From DAOTUL01 sp034437435 (GTDB lineage Bacteria; Chloroflexota; Anaerolineae; Aggregatilineales; Phototrophicaceae): a stretch of 18,725 nucleotides of DNA. A model generated the notes under the pieces. The model saw nothing but the letters and a program-made list of their open reading frames with translations. It had not been told where the DNA came from and made no database searches. Numbering within the stretch: the first letter of the stretch is position 1; each line of letters begins with the position of its first letter. Made by a program: the position numbers and the translations under genes. The stretch covers positions 1-18,725 of the forward strand of contig CAYQJO010000067.1 of the NCBI GenBank assembly GCA_964417785.1, written 5' to 3'. Of the stretch, positions 7,042 to 13,470 are shown piece by piece.

Positions 7042-7885
7042 AGTCGACTTTTGCCACGTTTTCGGCGCAGGTGTTGCGGGTGAAGATCATGATCTCCTCC
7101 GATAGTGGCACACCGGCAGGGCTGTACAACTGGACGTTATACTGCCCTTCGGTTGGAGTCCCACCCAGATTAAACTCGTAGCCGCCCGGACCCATCGCCA
7201 GCGCCGCCCCACTAAAAACCCGCACGGTAAGCCTGTCGGGGTCCTGCACATCGATGATCCGTATCGAGTAGTTGTCCAGTGCTTCCCCGTCCAACCCGCG
7301 CACGGTCCCGGCGATGCTGCTCCAGTTGCAGCCGCGCTCGTTGGTGTTGGTCGTATAAGTTACACCCGCTTCACTGACGGCGAACGGGTACAGCGTTTCG
7401 GGATCAACCGGCGTAGGCATGACGCTGGCCGTCGGTGTTTCAGTAGGAATGGGTGTGATATCACCCGCTGCTTCGGCGGTCAGGGTGACGAAATAGGTGG
7501 CGACGGCAGCAGCATCGGACGTCATGGATACCTCGATAAAGGGTGTGGGGGGCGCGAACGGATTCAGCGGCGTATAGTGGTCTTCGTAGATCAGCAGGTA
7601 ATAACGCGCCAGCGCTACCGTCGCAAGCAAGAAAAATACGGCCACCACATCATGTCGCCAGTTGCCCTGCCGCCGTTTGCGTTTTGGCGGGCGCTGGCGC
7701 GGACGCTTTTCCGGTTCCAGCGCGGGCAGGGGCGGGAAGCGCTCCTCCGGCGGGGTGTACTTCACCGGTACGACCGCGTCCTCTACCACCTCCACATCGT
7801 CAGGCCGGGTCAGACTCTCCTGGATTTCGTCCCAGTTCGGCTCGTCCTGCTCCGGCGGATTATTGCCACGACCGAACAATCTCAT
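7019..7885 (-). CDS. single-pass membrane protein with C-terminal two-cysteine domain (paralogue B)
   Basis: Function not recognised. Residues 1-78 are cytoplasmic, rich in acidic residues and Pro, ending in a very basic PKRKRRQGNWR patch (67-77). Residues 79-99 are one membrane segment. A Pro/Thr linker follows (about 105-163). The exterior domain covers 165-288. That domain matches the product of the upstream gene over GC-x-W-x-x-I-x-G-x-V-x-G-x-DG (from Cys186) and C-x-x-N-V-A-x-x-x-F-I-Q-x-R (from Cys273), so a conserved disulphide is likely. Its ATG overlaps the upstream TGA (ATGA, 7882-7885), indicating translational coupling. It is the last gene of the foldase operon. The N-terminal cytoplasmic tail distinguishes it from its paralogue and may contact cytoplasmic partners. 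Confidence 0.8.
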   Translation of the reverse strand: MRLFGRGNNPPEQDEPNWDEIQESLTRPDDVEVVEDAVVPVKYTPPEERFPPLPALEPEKRPRQRPPKRKRRQGNWRHDVVAVFFLLATVALARYYLLIYEDHYTPLNPFAPPTPFIEVSMTSDAAAVATYFVTLTAEAAGDITPIPTETPTASVMPTPVDPETLYPFAVSEAGVTYTTNTNERGCNWSSIAGTVRGLDGEALDNYSIRIIDVQDPDRLTVRVFSGAALAMGPGGYEFNLGGTPTEGQYNVQLYSPAGVPLSEEIMIFTRNTCAENVAKVDFIQIRRL

Positions 7886-8649
7886 GGGCGATCACGGGTC
7901 TGGATGAAGCGTAAGATGGCGACATTACCGTTGCAATCTCCGGGGAAGGCCACCTGGATTTCCGGTGACAGCGCTGTTCCCAGAGACGTTTCCAGACGGA
8001 CGAAATAGACCTGCTGGTTGATGGTATCCGCCACTTTGACCTCAAAGCCAGAGCGTGCGCCATACAACGAGTTTGATCCGGTTGGTTGTTTGGTGTCAAT
8101 GAAATCGTTGTAGACATGAATCTGGTACACCTGTTCCGTCTCCTGTCCGTCCACGCCCAGCACATTGCCCCCGATCCCCTGCCACGCGCAGCCAGCCGCG
8201 TTGGCGGTGTTGGGATTGAAGAGAATGTCATCACGCAGGGTGAACAGGAAGGGGTTGTCCGTCGGTGTAAATGTCAATGTCGGGCCAACGGGTGTGGCCG
8301 TGTCAGTGGCGGTCGGGCTGGCCGACGGGGTGAAGGTCGCTGAAGGTGTGGGCGTCGGTCCCGGTGTTTCGGTAATGGTCGGTGAGGGTGTGACCGACTG
8401 GGTTTCGGTGGGTACTTCGGTGAAGGTCGGTGTATTGGACGGCGTGAGAGTGGCTGTGGGGGTTTCGCTTGGTGTGACGGTGAAGGTCGGTGTCGCTGAT
8501 GGCAACACGATTCCCGTTGGCAGCGGCAGCGCCGCCACCTCATCTTGCTGCTCAGGGCCGAGCAGACGGACGACCACAAACACCAGCATCAAAGCTGACA
8601 GGGTGACAAAGACCAGACTGATGATGTCGTAAACGCGGGCAGTGTTCAT
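7882..8649 (-). CDS. single-pass membrane protein with long Thr/Pro linker and two-cysteine domain (paralogue A)
   Basis: Function not recognised. A very short cytoplasmic start (MNTARVYD) leads into a membrane helix (about 9-30). A roughly 90-residue linker made of T/P/S units such as TPTFTVTPSETPTATLTP (about 43-130) follows, then a C-terminal domain (about 133-255) with Cys154 and Cys239. The linker resembles mucin-like, possibly glycosylated, stalks common in Chloroflexota surface proteins. The domain is paralogous to that of the next gene. Its N-terminal helix is also similar to the whole of the 33-aa microprotein just upstream. The ATG lies 5 bases after the microprotein stop without an obvious Shine-Dalgarno, so coupling is inferred. 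Confidence 0.8.
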   Translation of the reverse strand: MNTARVYDIISLVFVTLSALMLVFVVVRLLGPEQQDEVAALPLPTGIVLPSATPTFTVTPSETPTATLTPSNTPTFTEVPTETQSVTPSPTITETPGPTPTPSATFTPSASPTATDTATPVGPTLTFTPTDNPFLFTLRDDILFNPNTANAAGCAWQGIGGNVLGVDGQETEQVYQIHVYNDFIDTKQPTGSNSLYGARSGFEVKVADTINQQVYFVRLETSLGTALSPEIQVAFPGDCNGNVAILRFIQTRDRP

Positions 8650-8654
8650 CAGGG

Positions 8655-8756
8655 CTAGACCAGTTGAAAAACGACAAATAGAACCCAGAAAAAGGACAGC
8701 ACCAGAAACGTGATTGAAATCATGTTGTAGATGCGGGCGTTGCCTGTTCCAAGCAT
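8655..8756 (-). CDS. 33-residue single-helix membrane microprotein
   Basis: An ATG at 8756 is preceded by TAGGAGCTCGCC, an excellent ribosome site, and opens a 33-codon frame ending in TAG (8655-8657). It starts MLGTGNARIYNMISITF and continues as an uninterrupted hydrophobic helix to its final VVFQLV. The pattern NAR-I-Y-x-x-I-S-x-x-F-x-x-L-S matches TARVYDIISLVFVTLS at the start of the next protein, so it looks like a stand-alone copy of that membrane anchor. It sits 9 bases after the foldase stop and 5 before the next ATG, filling the operon gap exactly. A small assembly or regulatory subunit pairing with the paralogue helices is inferred. Confidence 0.75.
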   Translation of the reverse strand: MLGTGNARIYNMISITFLVLSFFWVLFVVFQLV

Positions 8757-8765
8757 GGCGAGCTC

Positions 8766-9665
8766 CTAATTGATATAGCGCTCGATAGTGGCAGTTTCCC
8801 GGCGTGAATCCAGCCAGGTGATGAATTGATCGATGTTTTGCTGCACGCGCTCCTGGTCGGAGACTTCGCGCTGGCCGGCTTCGAGCGTTTCGACAATATG
8901 ATAACCGAGCATAGTTTGTACTGGCCCGGTCCGTTCGCCCGGATTGAGCGAAAACGCGACTTGCGTCAGTTCCGGTGTCAGCAGGTCATCGCGGTCGAAC
9001 CAGCCCAGATCACCGCCCTGGTCGCGGGTGGTCACATCCAGTGAATACTCCGCCGCCAGCACCGCGAAATCCTCGCCAGCAGCCAGACGGGCAAAGACCT
9101 CGCGGGCTTCGTCCTCAGTCTCCACCAGGATATGGCGGGCACGGACCTGCTCAACCGGGCCACTGGTTGGTTGAATGATCTCCATTTGAAGGCGTTGGGT
9201 AATCAGGGTATCGGGCAGCGTGTCCAGATATTCCTGCTCATTTGCGAACTGGTTGGCAGATAGCCAATTCTGCCATGCGCTGTCGTCCGGCAGTGCCGCC
9301 CGTGCCTGCTCGTATTCAGACTGAATATCGGCGTCGCTGATGGTGATTCCCATCTCGGCAGCGGCCTGATTGATGATGGCCTGCTCAATCAGTGTGTTCA
9401 GCACCAGACTCGCAACAGCGTCATAACTGGCCCCATTCTGTTGGCGGCGATCAAATGCCCGCTGGAATTCGTTCAATGTGATGGCTTCGCCGTTGACCCG
9501 GGCGACCAGTTGCTCGCCGTCGTTGTTCAACGGTAGGGCCGGTTCGGCGGTGGTTTGAATGGTAGCAGTGGGTTGTGGTGCAGTGGTCGCCGGTGCATCA
9601 TCACCATCAGATGAACAGGCAGCAGCCAACAATAACACCAGAATCCCAATGAATACGCGATACAT
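8766..9665 (-). CDS. PpiC/parvulin-type peptidyl-prolyl isomerase lipoprotein (SurA/PrsA-like foldase)
   Basis: A 299-residue extracytoplasmic foldase. The ATG at 9665 is chosen because AAGGA sits just upstream, a good promoter lies just beyond, and the resulting N-terminus MYRVFIGILVLLLAAAC is a lipoprotein signal with lipobox Cys17; the open frame continues to 9842 without signal-like features. Next come a low-complexity Thr/Pro tether (about 18-45), a SurA_N-like region (LVARVNGEAITLNEFQRAF, then helices to about 165), and a parvulin domain at about 174-263 (VRARHILVETEDEAREVFAR, GGDLGWFDRDDL, GYHIVETL). Both parvulin histidines (about 178 and 256) are present. It catalyses proline isomerisation and chaperoning of exported proteins. 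As first gene of the operon it may fold the two-cysteine surface proteins encoded behind it. Confidence 0.9.
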   Translation of the reverse strand: MYRVFIGILVLLLAAACSSDGDDAPATTAPQPTATIQTTAEPALPLNNDGEQLVARVNGEAITLNEFQRAFDRRQQNGASYDAVASLVLNTLIEQAIINQAAAEMGITISDADIQSEYEQARAALPDDSAWQNWLSANQFANEQEYLDTLPDTLITQRLQMEIIQPTSGPVEQVRARHILVETEDEAREVFARLAAGEDFAVLAAEYSLDVTTRDQGGDLGWFDRDDLLTPELTQVAFSLNPGERTGPVQTMLGYHIVETLEAGQREVSDQERVQQNIDQFITWLDSRRETATIERYIN

Positions 9666-9696
9666 ACCTATCCTTAAACGTCGATCTCTGGCGCAT

Positions 9697-9725
9697 ATTA
9701 TGCGACCAGCATCAGATAATCGCAA
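9697..9725 (-). promoter_or_regulatory. predicted promoter of the foldase/surface-protein operon with palindrome over the -10
   Basis: On the minus strand TTGCGA (9725-9720) and CATAAT (9702-9697) are separated by 17 bases, leaving a leader of about 25 bases before the ATG at 9665. The -10 overlaps a near-perfect palindrome CGCATA-T-TATGCG (plus strand 9692-9704), a possible operator. Confidence 0.55.
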
Positions 9726-9802
9726 GTGGCACACCTGACAGAGATTGAACCACGCCATTTCAATGGCAGTGGTTTCTCGTTTTGTATCGGGTATAGACGG
9801 GC

Positions 9803-9828
9803 AAAACACGCCATCATCAGGCGTTTTT
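9803..9828. other. terminator-like hairpin between the divergent foldase and reductase genes
   Basis: ACGCC (9808-9812) and GGCGT (9820-9824) pair around ATCATCA, flanked by AAAA on the left and TTTTT on the right (one C/T mismatch). It resembles a bidirectional terminator, yet no gene ends there. It lies directly before the extended -10 of the reductase promoter, so an operator or a barrier between divergent transcripts are the alternatives. Confidence 0.35.
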
Positions 9829-9829
9829 G

Positions 9830-9838
9830 TGCTATACT
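9830..9838 (+). promoter_or_regulatory. extended -10 promoter of the aldo/keto reductase gene
   Basis: TGC followed by TATACT (9833-9838) matches the TGn-extended -10 form, which does not need a good -35; none is seen. Transcription starting near 9845 would give a leader of about 125 bases. Confidence 0.4.
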
Positions 9839-9970
9839 TCACTGTGGCGGTCGCTCAGACAAATCTCTCTGAAGTGTTGGCCGTGATGGAAGTTAATGGC
9901 GTCAACCGAGGCTCAGGCCCAGATCGACGCCTGAAACGCGGACGAATAACCTTATTAAGGAGAAGTATTA

Positions 9971-10831
9971 GTGGCAATCCCGAAACTGACTTTTGGACGT
10001 ACCGGACATGAGAGTACCCGTACATTGTTCGGCGCGGCGTCGTTGGGCAAGGTGACACAGGCCGAGGCCGATAAGACGCTGGACCTGCTGCTGGAATATG
10101 GTGTTAACCACATCGACACCGCCGCCAGCTACGGCGAATCCGAACTGCGCATCGGTCCCTGGATGGAAAAATATCGTGACCAGTTCTTCCTGGCGACCAA
10201 GACCGGCAAACGTACTTATGCCGAAGCCAAAGAGGAGTTCGAGCGCTCACTGGAACGGCTGCGTGTAGATTCAGTTGATCTGATCCAGCTTCACTATCTG
10301 GTGGGCGAGGAAGAATGGGAAGTGGCGATGGGTTCCGGCGGCGTGCTGGAATACCTGATCGAGGCCAAAGACCAGGGTCTGGTGAAGTATATCGGTGTGA
10401 CCGGCCACGACGTCGCCATTGTCCACATGCACCGTAAGAGCCTGGAACGCTACGACTTCGATTCGGTGCTGCTGCCCTACAATTACTTGATGATGCAAAA
10501 TCCGGAATACGCCGCTGGTTTCAACGAGATTCTGCGGATGGCGAAAGAGCGTAACGTCGCCGTTCAGACCATTAAGTCGATCAGCCGCCGTCGCTACACC
10601 GGCGACCGCACGCATTCGACCTGGTATGAGCCGTTGACCGACCAGGACGCTATTGACAATCTGGTCCACTGGGTGCTGGGTCAGGAAGGCATCTTCCTCA
10701 ACACCGTCGGTGACATCACCGTGCTGCCGAAGGTACTGGATGCGGCCAGCCGCTTCGAGGGCCAACGTCCGTCGGATGCGGAAATGGACGCGCTGGTGGC
10801 TCAGAACGCGATGGAGCCGCTGTTTACGTAA
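9971..10831 (+). CDS. aldo/keto reductase
   Basis: A 286-residue NAD(P)H-dependent oxidoreductase with the (beta/alpha)8 fold of the AKR superfamily. The catalytic tetrad is complete: Asp49 (HIDTA), Tyr54 (SYGESE), Lys77 (ATKTG) and His108 (LIQLHYL). The start is GTG at 9971, supported by AAGGAG eight bases upstream. GVTGHDVAIVHMHRK and LPYNYLM are typical of the bacterial subgroup whose physiological substrate is usually unknown. No CxxxCxxC 4Fe-4S motif is seen near the C-terminus, unlike some relatives of similar layout. It stands alone on its strand, with its own upstream promoter and a strong hairpin after the stop. The substrate, an aldehyde or ketone, cannot be assigned. Confidence 0.92.
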   Translation: MAIPKLTFGRTGHESTRTLFGAASLGKVTQAEADKTLDLLLEYGVNHIDTAASYGESELRIGPWMEKYRDQFFLATKTGKRTYAEAKEEFERSLERLRVDSVDLIQLHYLVGEEEWEVAMGSGGVLEYLIEAKDQGLVKYIGVTGHDVAIVHMHRKSLERYDFDSVLLPYNYLMMQNPEYAAGFNEILRMAKERNVAVQTIKSISRRRYTGDRTHSTWYEPLTDQDAIDNLVHWVLGQEGIFLNTVGDITVLPKVLDAASRFEGQRPSDAEMDALVAQNAMEPLFT

Positions 10832-10849
10832 AAGTAGTCCAAACAAAGC

Positions 10850-10877
10850 GAGAAGGCGACCGTCTGGTCGCCTTCTC
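10850..10877. terminator. bidirectional hairpin terminator between reductase and rhodopsin genes
   Basis: GAGAAGGCGACC (10850-10861) and GGTCGCCTTCTC (10866-10877) form a perfect 12-bp stem with a GTCT loop. It lies between two convergent stop codons (10831 and 10906). The minus-strand exit (GCTTTGTTTGG) is moderately T-rich; the plus-strand exit is not. Confidence 0.8.
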
Positions 10878-10905
10878 TGGGTTCTGAGATGCCTGATGCG
10901 CTCTA

Positions 10906-11715
10906 TTAATTGCTGCTGACCGAAGCCGGCTGTGGATCACGGAAGCGGCGAGCATCATCGAGTTCTACCTCTGTCTCCGCCTCTGACTTGGCCCGCGCAA
11001 TGCTGTAGATCAATACGCCATAGCCACACTTGGCCGCCACATCAGCGATGCAGTAACCAACCTGGATGGCGATCAACGCGGTTGCACCTTCAACGCCGAG
11101 GATCGGCAGGAGATAGACCATCGGGTAAAAGCCCCAGGTGGCGAAGAGGAGCAGCCGAGCGTTGCGTACCAGCACTTTAGCCTCACCGGGCTGGCGATCA
11201 ATCGCTTCGCCAAGCTGGGAAAACAGCGCATACAGGATGTAAAGGAAGGGCAGGGTGCTGATGAAGCCCCACAGGGCGCGGGTACCGTTATCCGGTGCGA
11301 TCTCGCCCGGATAGCCCAGGATGACCATCGCAGCAGCAGCCAGACCCAGACGGAAAGTCATCTTGGCGGCCTGCGCACGCGGCAGCGTCAGCACGGCCAC
11401 CAGTTCAGCCACCAGCAGCGGCACGGTCAGCAGCCAATCGACGTAGCGATAGGCGTCGTTAAATGGTTCTCCGCTGGCAACGTAGGTGCCGTCCTGCAAG
11501 ACATAAGCACCAGCCCAACTCTCAAAAATGCGAAAATAGTGGTAACCGGCTACGGCCACAACCAGCGCCGACATCACCAGCGCCCCGCGATACTTCGGGG
11601 CAACATCCTGGCGCTTCAGCACGAAGAAGATGAATGACGCGAACATGGCCGCAAAGGTGAAAGAGAAAGCGTTGTAGACCAGACTGTACTGATCGGGGGT
11701 AAGTTCTACCATCAC
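10906..11715 (-). CDS. xanthorhodopsin-like light-driven proton pump (microbial rhodopsin)
   Basis: A 269-residue seven-helix retinal protein. Helix C reads RYVDWLLTVPLLVAEL with Arg90, proton acceptor Asp93, Thr97 and proton donor Glu104, the DTE pattern of outward proton pumps. Helix G carries Asp225 and Schiff-base Lys229 (DVAAKCGYG). His59 in helix B (GYHYFRIFESW) lies 34 residues before Asp93, the same spacing as the His-Asp pair of xanthorhodopsin. Leu101 at the colour-tuning position predicts green absorption. Gly150 in LWGFIST replaces the bulky Trp of bacteriorhodopsin and opens the carotenoid-antenna fenestration. Start GTG11715 or ATG11712, with AAAGG upstream. Its role is light-driven proton motive force. 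No retinal or carotenoid synthesis gene is in the window, so chromophore supply is encoded elsewhere or taken up. Confidence 0.96.
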   Translation of the reverse strand: MMVELTPDQYSLVYNAFSFTFAAMFASFIFFVLKRQDVAPKYRGALVMSALVVAVAGYHYFRIFESWAGAYVLQDGTYVASGEPFNDAYRYVDWLLTVPLLVAELVAVLTLPRAQAAKMTFRLGLAAAAMVILGYPGEIAPDNGTRALWGFISTLPFLYILYALFSQLGEAIDRQPGEAKVLVRNARLLLFATWGFYPMVYLLPILGVEGATALIAIQVGYCIADVAAKCGYGVLIYSIARAKSEAETEVELDDARRFRDPQPASVSSN

Positions 11716-11757
11716 TCCAATACCTTTAAACTAACACTTCGTTCGGAACGTTCAACT

Positions 11758-11773
11758 TGTGATGAACGTCACT
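11758..11773. promoter_or_regulatory. CRP/FNR-family-like operator TGTGA-N6-TCACT
   Basis: TGTGATGAACGTCACT matches the CRP consensus half-sites TGTGA...TCACA at 9 of 10 positions with the correct 6-base spacer. It overlaps the predicted -10 (11771-11776) and start region of the rhodopsin promoter, a position expected for repression. The regulator is inferred only from the motif. Confidence 0.4.
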
Positions 11774-11799
11774 ATGTACAAAGTACAAATATTAGTTAA
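11771..11799 (-). promoter_or_regulatory. possible rhodopsin promoter with a TGTAC palindrome in its spacer
   Basis: On the minus strand TTAACT (11799-11794) and CATAGT (11776-11771) are 17 bases apart, each matching 4 of 6 consensus positions. The perfect palindrome TGTAC-AAA-GTACA (11775-11787) lies between the boxes and touches the -10. Spacer-located palindromes are the usual place for MerR-family regulators, but no regulator gene is present here. Confidence 0.3.
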
Positions 11800-11861
11800 G
11801 TATTGCGTGTATACGGGCTAAATGTTTACGTAGCGCATAATACGCCATAGCAAGGTTCACC

Positions 11862-11889
11862 CGCCGCCGTGAGCGAACTCACGGCGGCG
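11862..11889. terminator. strong GC hairpin downstream of the flotillin gene
   Basis: CGCCGCCGTGAG (11862-11873) and CTCACGGCGGCG (11878-11889) form a perfect 12-bp stem with a four-base loop. It lies about 100 bases after the flotillin stop on the minus strand and would separate that operon from the rhodopsin gene. No T-tract follows on either side. Confidence 0.5.
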
Positions 11890-11990
11890 TAAATGGGGAT
11901 GCTTCATGCGACTGCCCCCAGTTGCTCGGATTTATGGTGCCATCGGCGTCTGGGGGTAACTCGTTGCGGTTTTGCGGTTCAGGAAAAAAA

Positions 11991-13460
11991 TTATGCCGGA
12001 GTCTCGTCGTCCTCTTCCGGCAGGATGGGCGGTCGTTCAACTGGCGCTGTACCGTTTTCCATCTTGATCGCGTTGAACATCTCCGATATTTTCACCAGCG
12101 TCTCCTGGAAGTCGTCACCAGTCAGTGCCTCAACTTTGGTGGTGAACATATCCGCCACCTGCGGGATGTTCAGCAGCATATCCAGGAAGGTATTGCCGGT
12201 AACGCCGTGACCGTTGCCCCCGCCAAAATCGACGATGCGAACGTTGCCACCAAGACCGGCCAGGGCCTGGGCGATGGCTTCCGCCTTGGCGATGTCGGCT
12301 CTGGTGAGCTGCTCGACCACGTACTGGCGCAGGTTGATCTCACCCTCGGCAGCACTGGCGGCGGCGATTTCGCGCCGGCCTTCGGCTTCCGCCAGGAGTT
12401 TGGCGCGTTCACCTTCGGCTTCCGCCAGGAATTGTGCTCGCATACCCTCAGCCTCGGCTTTGTTGCCTTCGGCTTCTGCCTGCTTCATGGCTTTCAGCGC
12501 GTCTGCGTCGGCTTGCGCTTTCTCGCGGATGGCGCGGGCCTGAGCTTCAGCTTCGATCTCAATACGGCGGCGTTCGGCTTCGGCGCGGATTTCAGTCGCC
12601 TGGCGCGACGCCCGGGCCGGGACCAGCACCTCGGCTTCCTGCTGCTGCTCGACGGCCAGTGCCTTGCGCTTCTGCACTTCCTGACCGCTGTCGGCTTCGG
12701 CCAATCCCACCTGGCGGTTGACCTCGACCTCACGCAGCTTCAGCGCTTCGCGTTGCGCCAGAATCTCACGCTGCGCGTCCAGTTCGGCCTGTTCCGCTGC
12801 TTGCAGCGCTTCGGCGGCCTTGACTCGCGCCTGACGGTCGGCTTCCGCTTCGGCGATGGCGGCGTCACGCTTAACGGCAGCGATTTGTGGGGCGGCCATC
12901 GCTTGTAGATAGCCTTGCTCGTCGGTGATCTCCTCGATACCCATCGAGATGACCTTGACACCCATCGCGGCCACATCGTCCGACGCCAGTTCCTGCACTT
13001 TCTGGACGAAGCTGTCGCGGTCGCGGTGGATGGCTTCAACCGACATCTGCCCGACGATGGCGCGGAAGTTGGCGCTCAGGGTTTCCTCAATAACCCGGCG
13101 GACTTCATCTGAGGACTTGTCGAGAAAAGCACGGGTAGCGGTGCGCAGCGCCGATTCTTCGCTGTCGATCTGGACCTGGGCCACCCAGTCTAACTGGATC
13201 GGTACGCCGCTCTCAGTATAGACCTCATCCTTCTCGGTCTTGATCGTCATGATGGTGATGTCGAGCAGCTTGTAGCTCTCAATCACCGGCCATACAAAGA
13301 CACCACCGTTCGTCACCAGCCGCGATTGTCCGCGACCGAAAACAACCATGACCTTGCTCGGCGGAACTTTATGATAATAGCGTGTAATAAAAGCGATGAG
13401 TGCCGTGAGCAGCACCACCGCCCCGACAACAACGATGATCCATTCAAAACCACCTTCCAT
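11991..13460 (-). CDS. flotillin-like SPFH/band-7 membrane scaffold protein
   Basis: A 489-residue flotillin relative (FloT/YuaG type). One membrane segment (about 8-28) is followed by an SPFH domain (about 31-190; VPPSKVMVVFGRG, GGVFVWPVIESYKLLDI). A long Ala/Glu-rich coiled coil (about 195-375) has repeated EAEG units such as FLAEAEGERAKLLAEAEG. The C-terminal part (about 376-470) contains NVRIVDFGGGNG and ends in an acidic PEEDDE tail. Flotillins oligomerise on the cytoplasmic face and organise membrane microdomains. AAGGAG lies 7 bases before the ATG. It starts 10 bases after the NfeD-like gene, the standard flotillin partnership. Confidence 0.93.
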   Translation of the reverse strand: MEGGFEWIIVVVGAVVLLTALIAFITRYYHKVPPSKVMVVFGRGQSRLVTNGGVFVWPVIESYKLLDITIMTIKTEKDEVYTESGVPIQLDWVAQVQIDSEESALRTATRAFLDKSSDEVRRVIEETLSANFRAIVGQMSVEAIHRDRDSFVQKVQELASDDVAAMGVKVISMGIEEITDEQGYLQAMAAPQIAAVKRDAAIAEAEADRQARVKAAEALQAAEQAELDAQREILAQREALKLREVEVNRQVGLAEADSGQEVQKRKALAVEQQQEAEVLVPARASRQATEIRAEAERRRIEIEAEAQARAIREKAQADADALKAMKQAEAEGNKAEAEGMRAQFLAEAEGERAKLLAEAEGRREIAAASAAEGEINLRQYVVEQLTRADIAKAEAIAQALAGLGGNVRIVDFGGGNGHGVTGNTFLDMLLNIPQVADMFTTKVEALTGDDFQETLVKISEMFNAIKMENGTAPVERPPILPEEDDETPA

Positions 13461-13470
13461 GTCTTGCTCC

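Larger units (their letters stand above)
11716..11990. other. intergenic control region between rhodopsin and flotillin genes
   Basis: This 275-base stretch has no gene. From the rhodopsin side it holds overlapping palindromes GTTCGGAAC (11741-11749) and GAACGTTC (11746-11753), a CRP-like site (11758-11773), a TGTAC palindrome (11775-11787), and a strong GC hairpin (11862-11889). A longer-loop repeat CCCCCAG/CTGGGGG (11915-11921 with 11950-11956) lies downstream of the flotillin stop. Confidence 0.6.

Noticed and set aside
8270..8520. GGTGT/GGTCGG-rich low-complexity DNA considered as a non-coding repeat
   Set aside because: It is the antisense of Thr/Pro codons of the stalk in the 255-aa protein and is fully explained by coding.
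9666..9842. 59-residue N-terminal extension of the foldase frame
   Set aside because: The extension has no signal or domain character, crosses the predicted promoter, and the ATG at 9665 gives a ribosome site plus a perfect lipoprotein signal.
11893..11990. short ATG frame entering the flotillin antisense as a possible small gene
   Set aside because: No ribosome site, no domain, and most of the frame is opposite the flotillin gene.
11922..12908. 328-codon plus-strand open frame opposite the flotillin coiled coil
   Set aside because: It arises from the GC-biased Ala/Glu repeat codons of the flotillin on the other strand; its Phe/Gly/Leu repeats mirror EAEG units.
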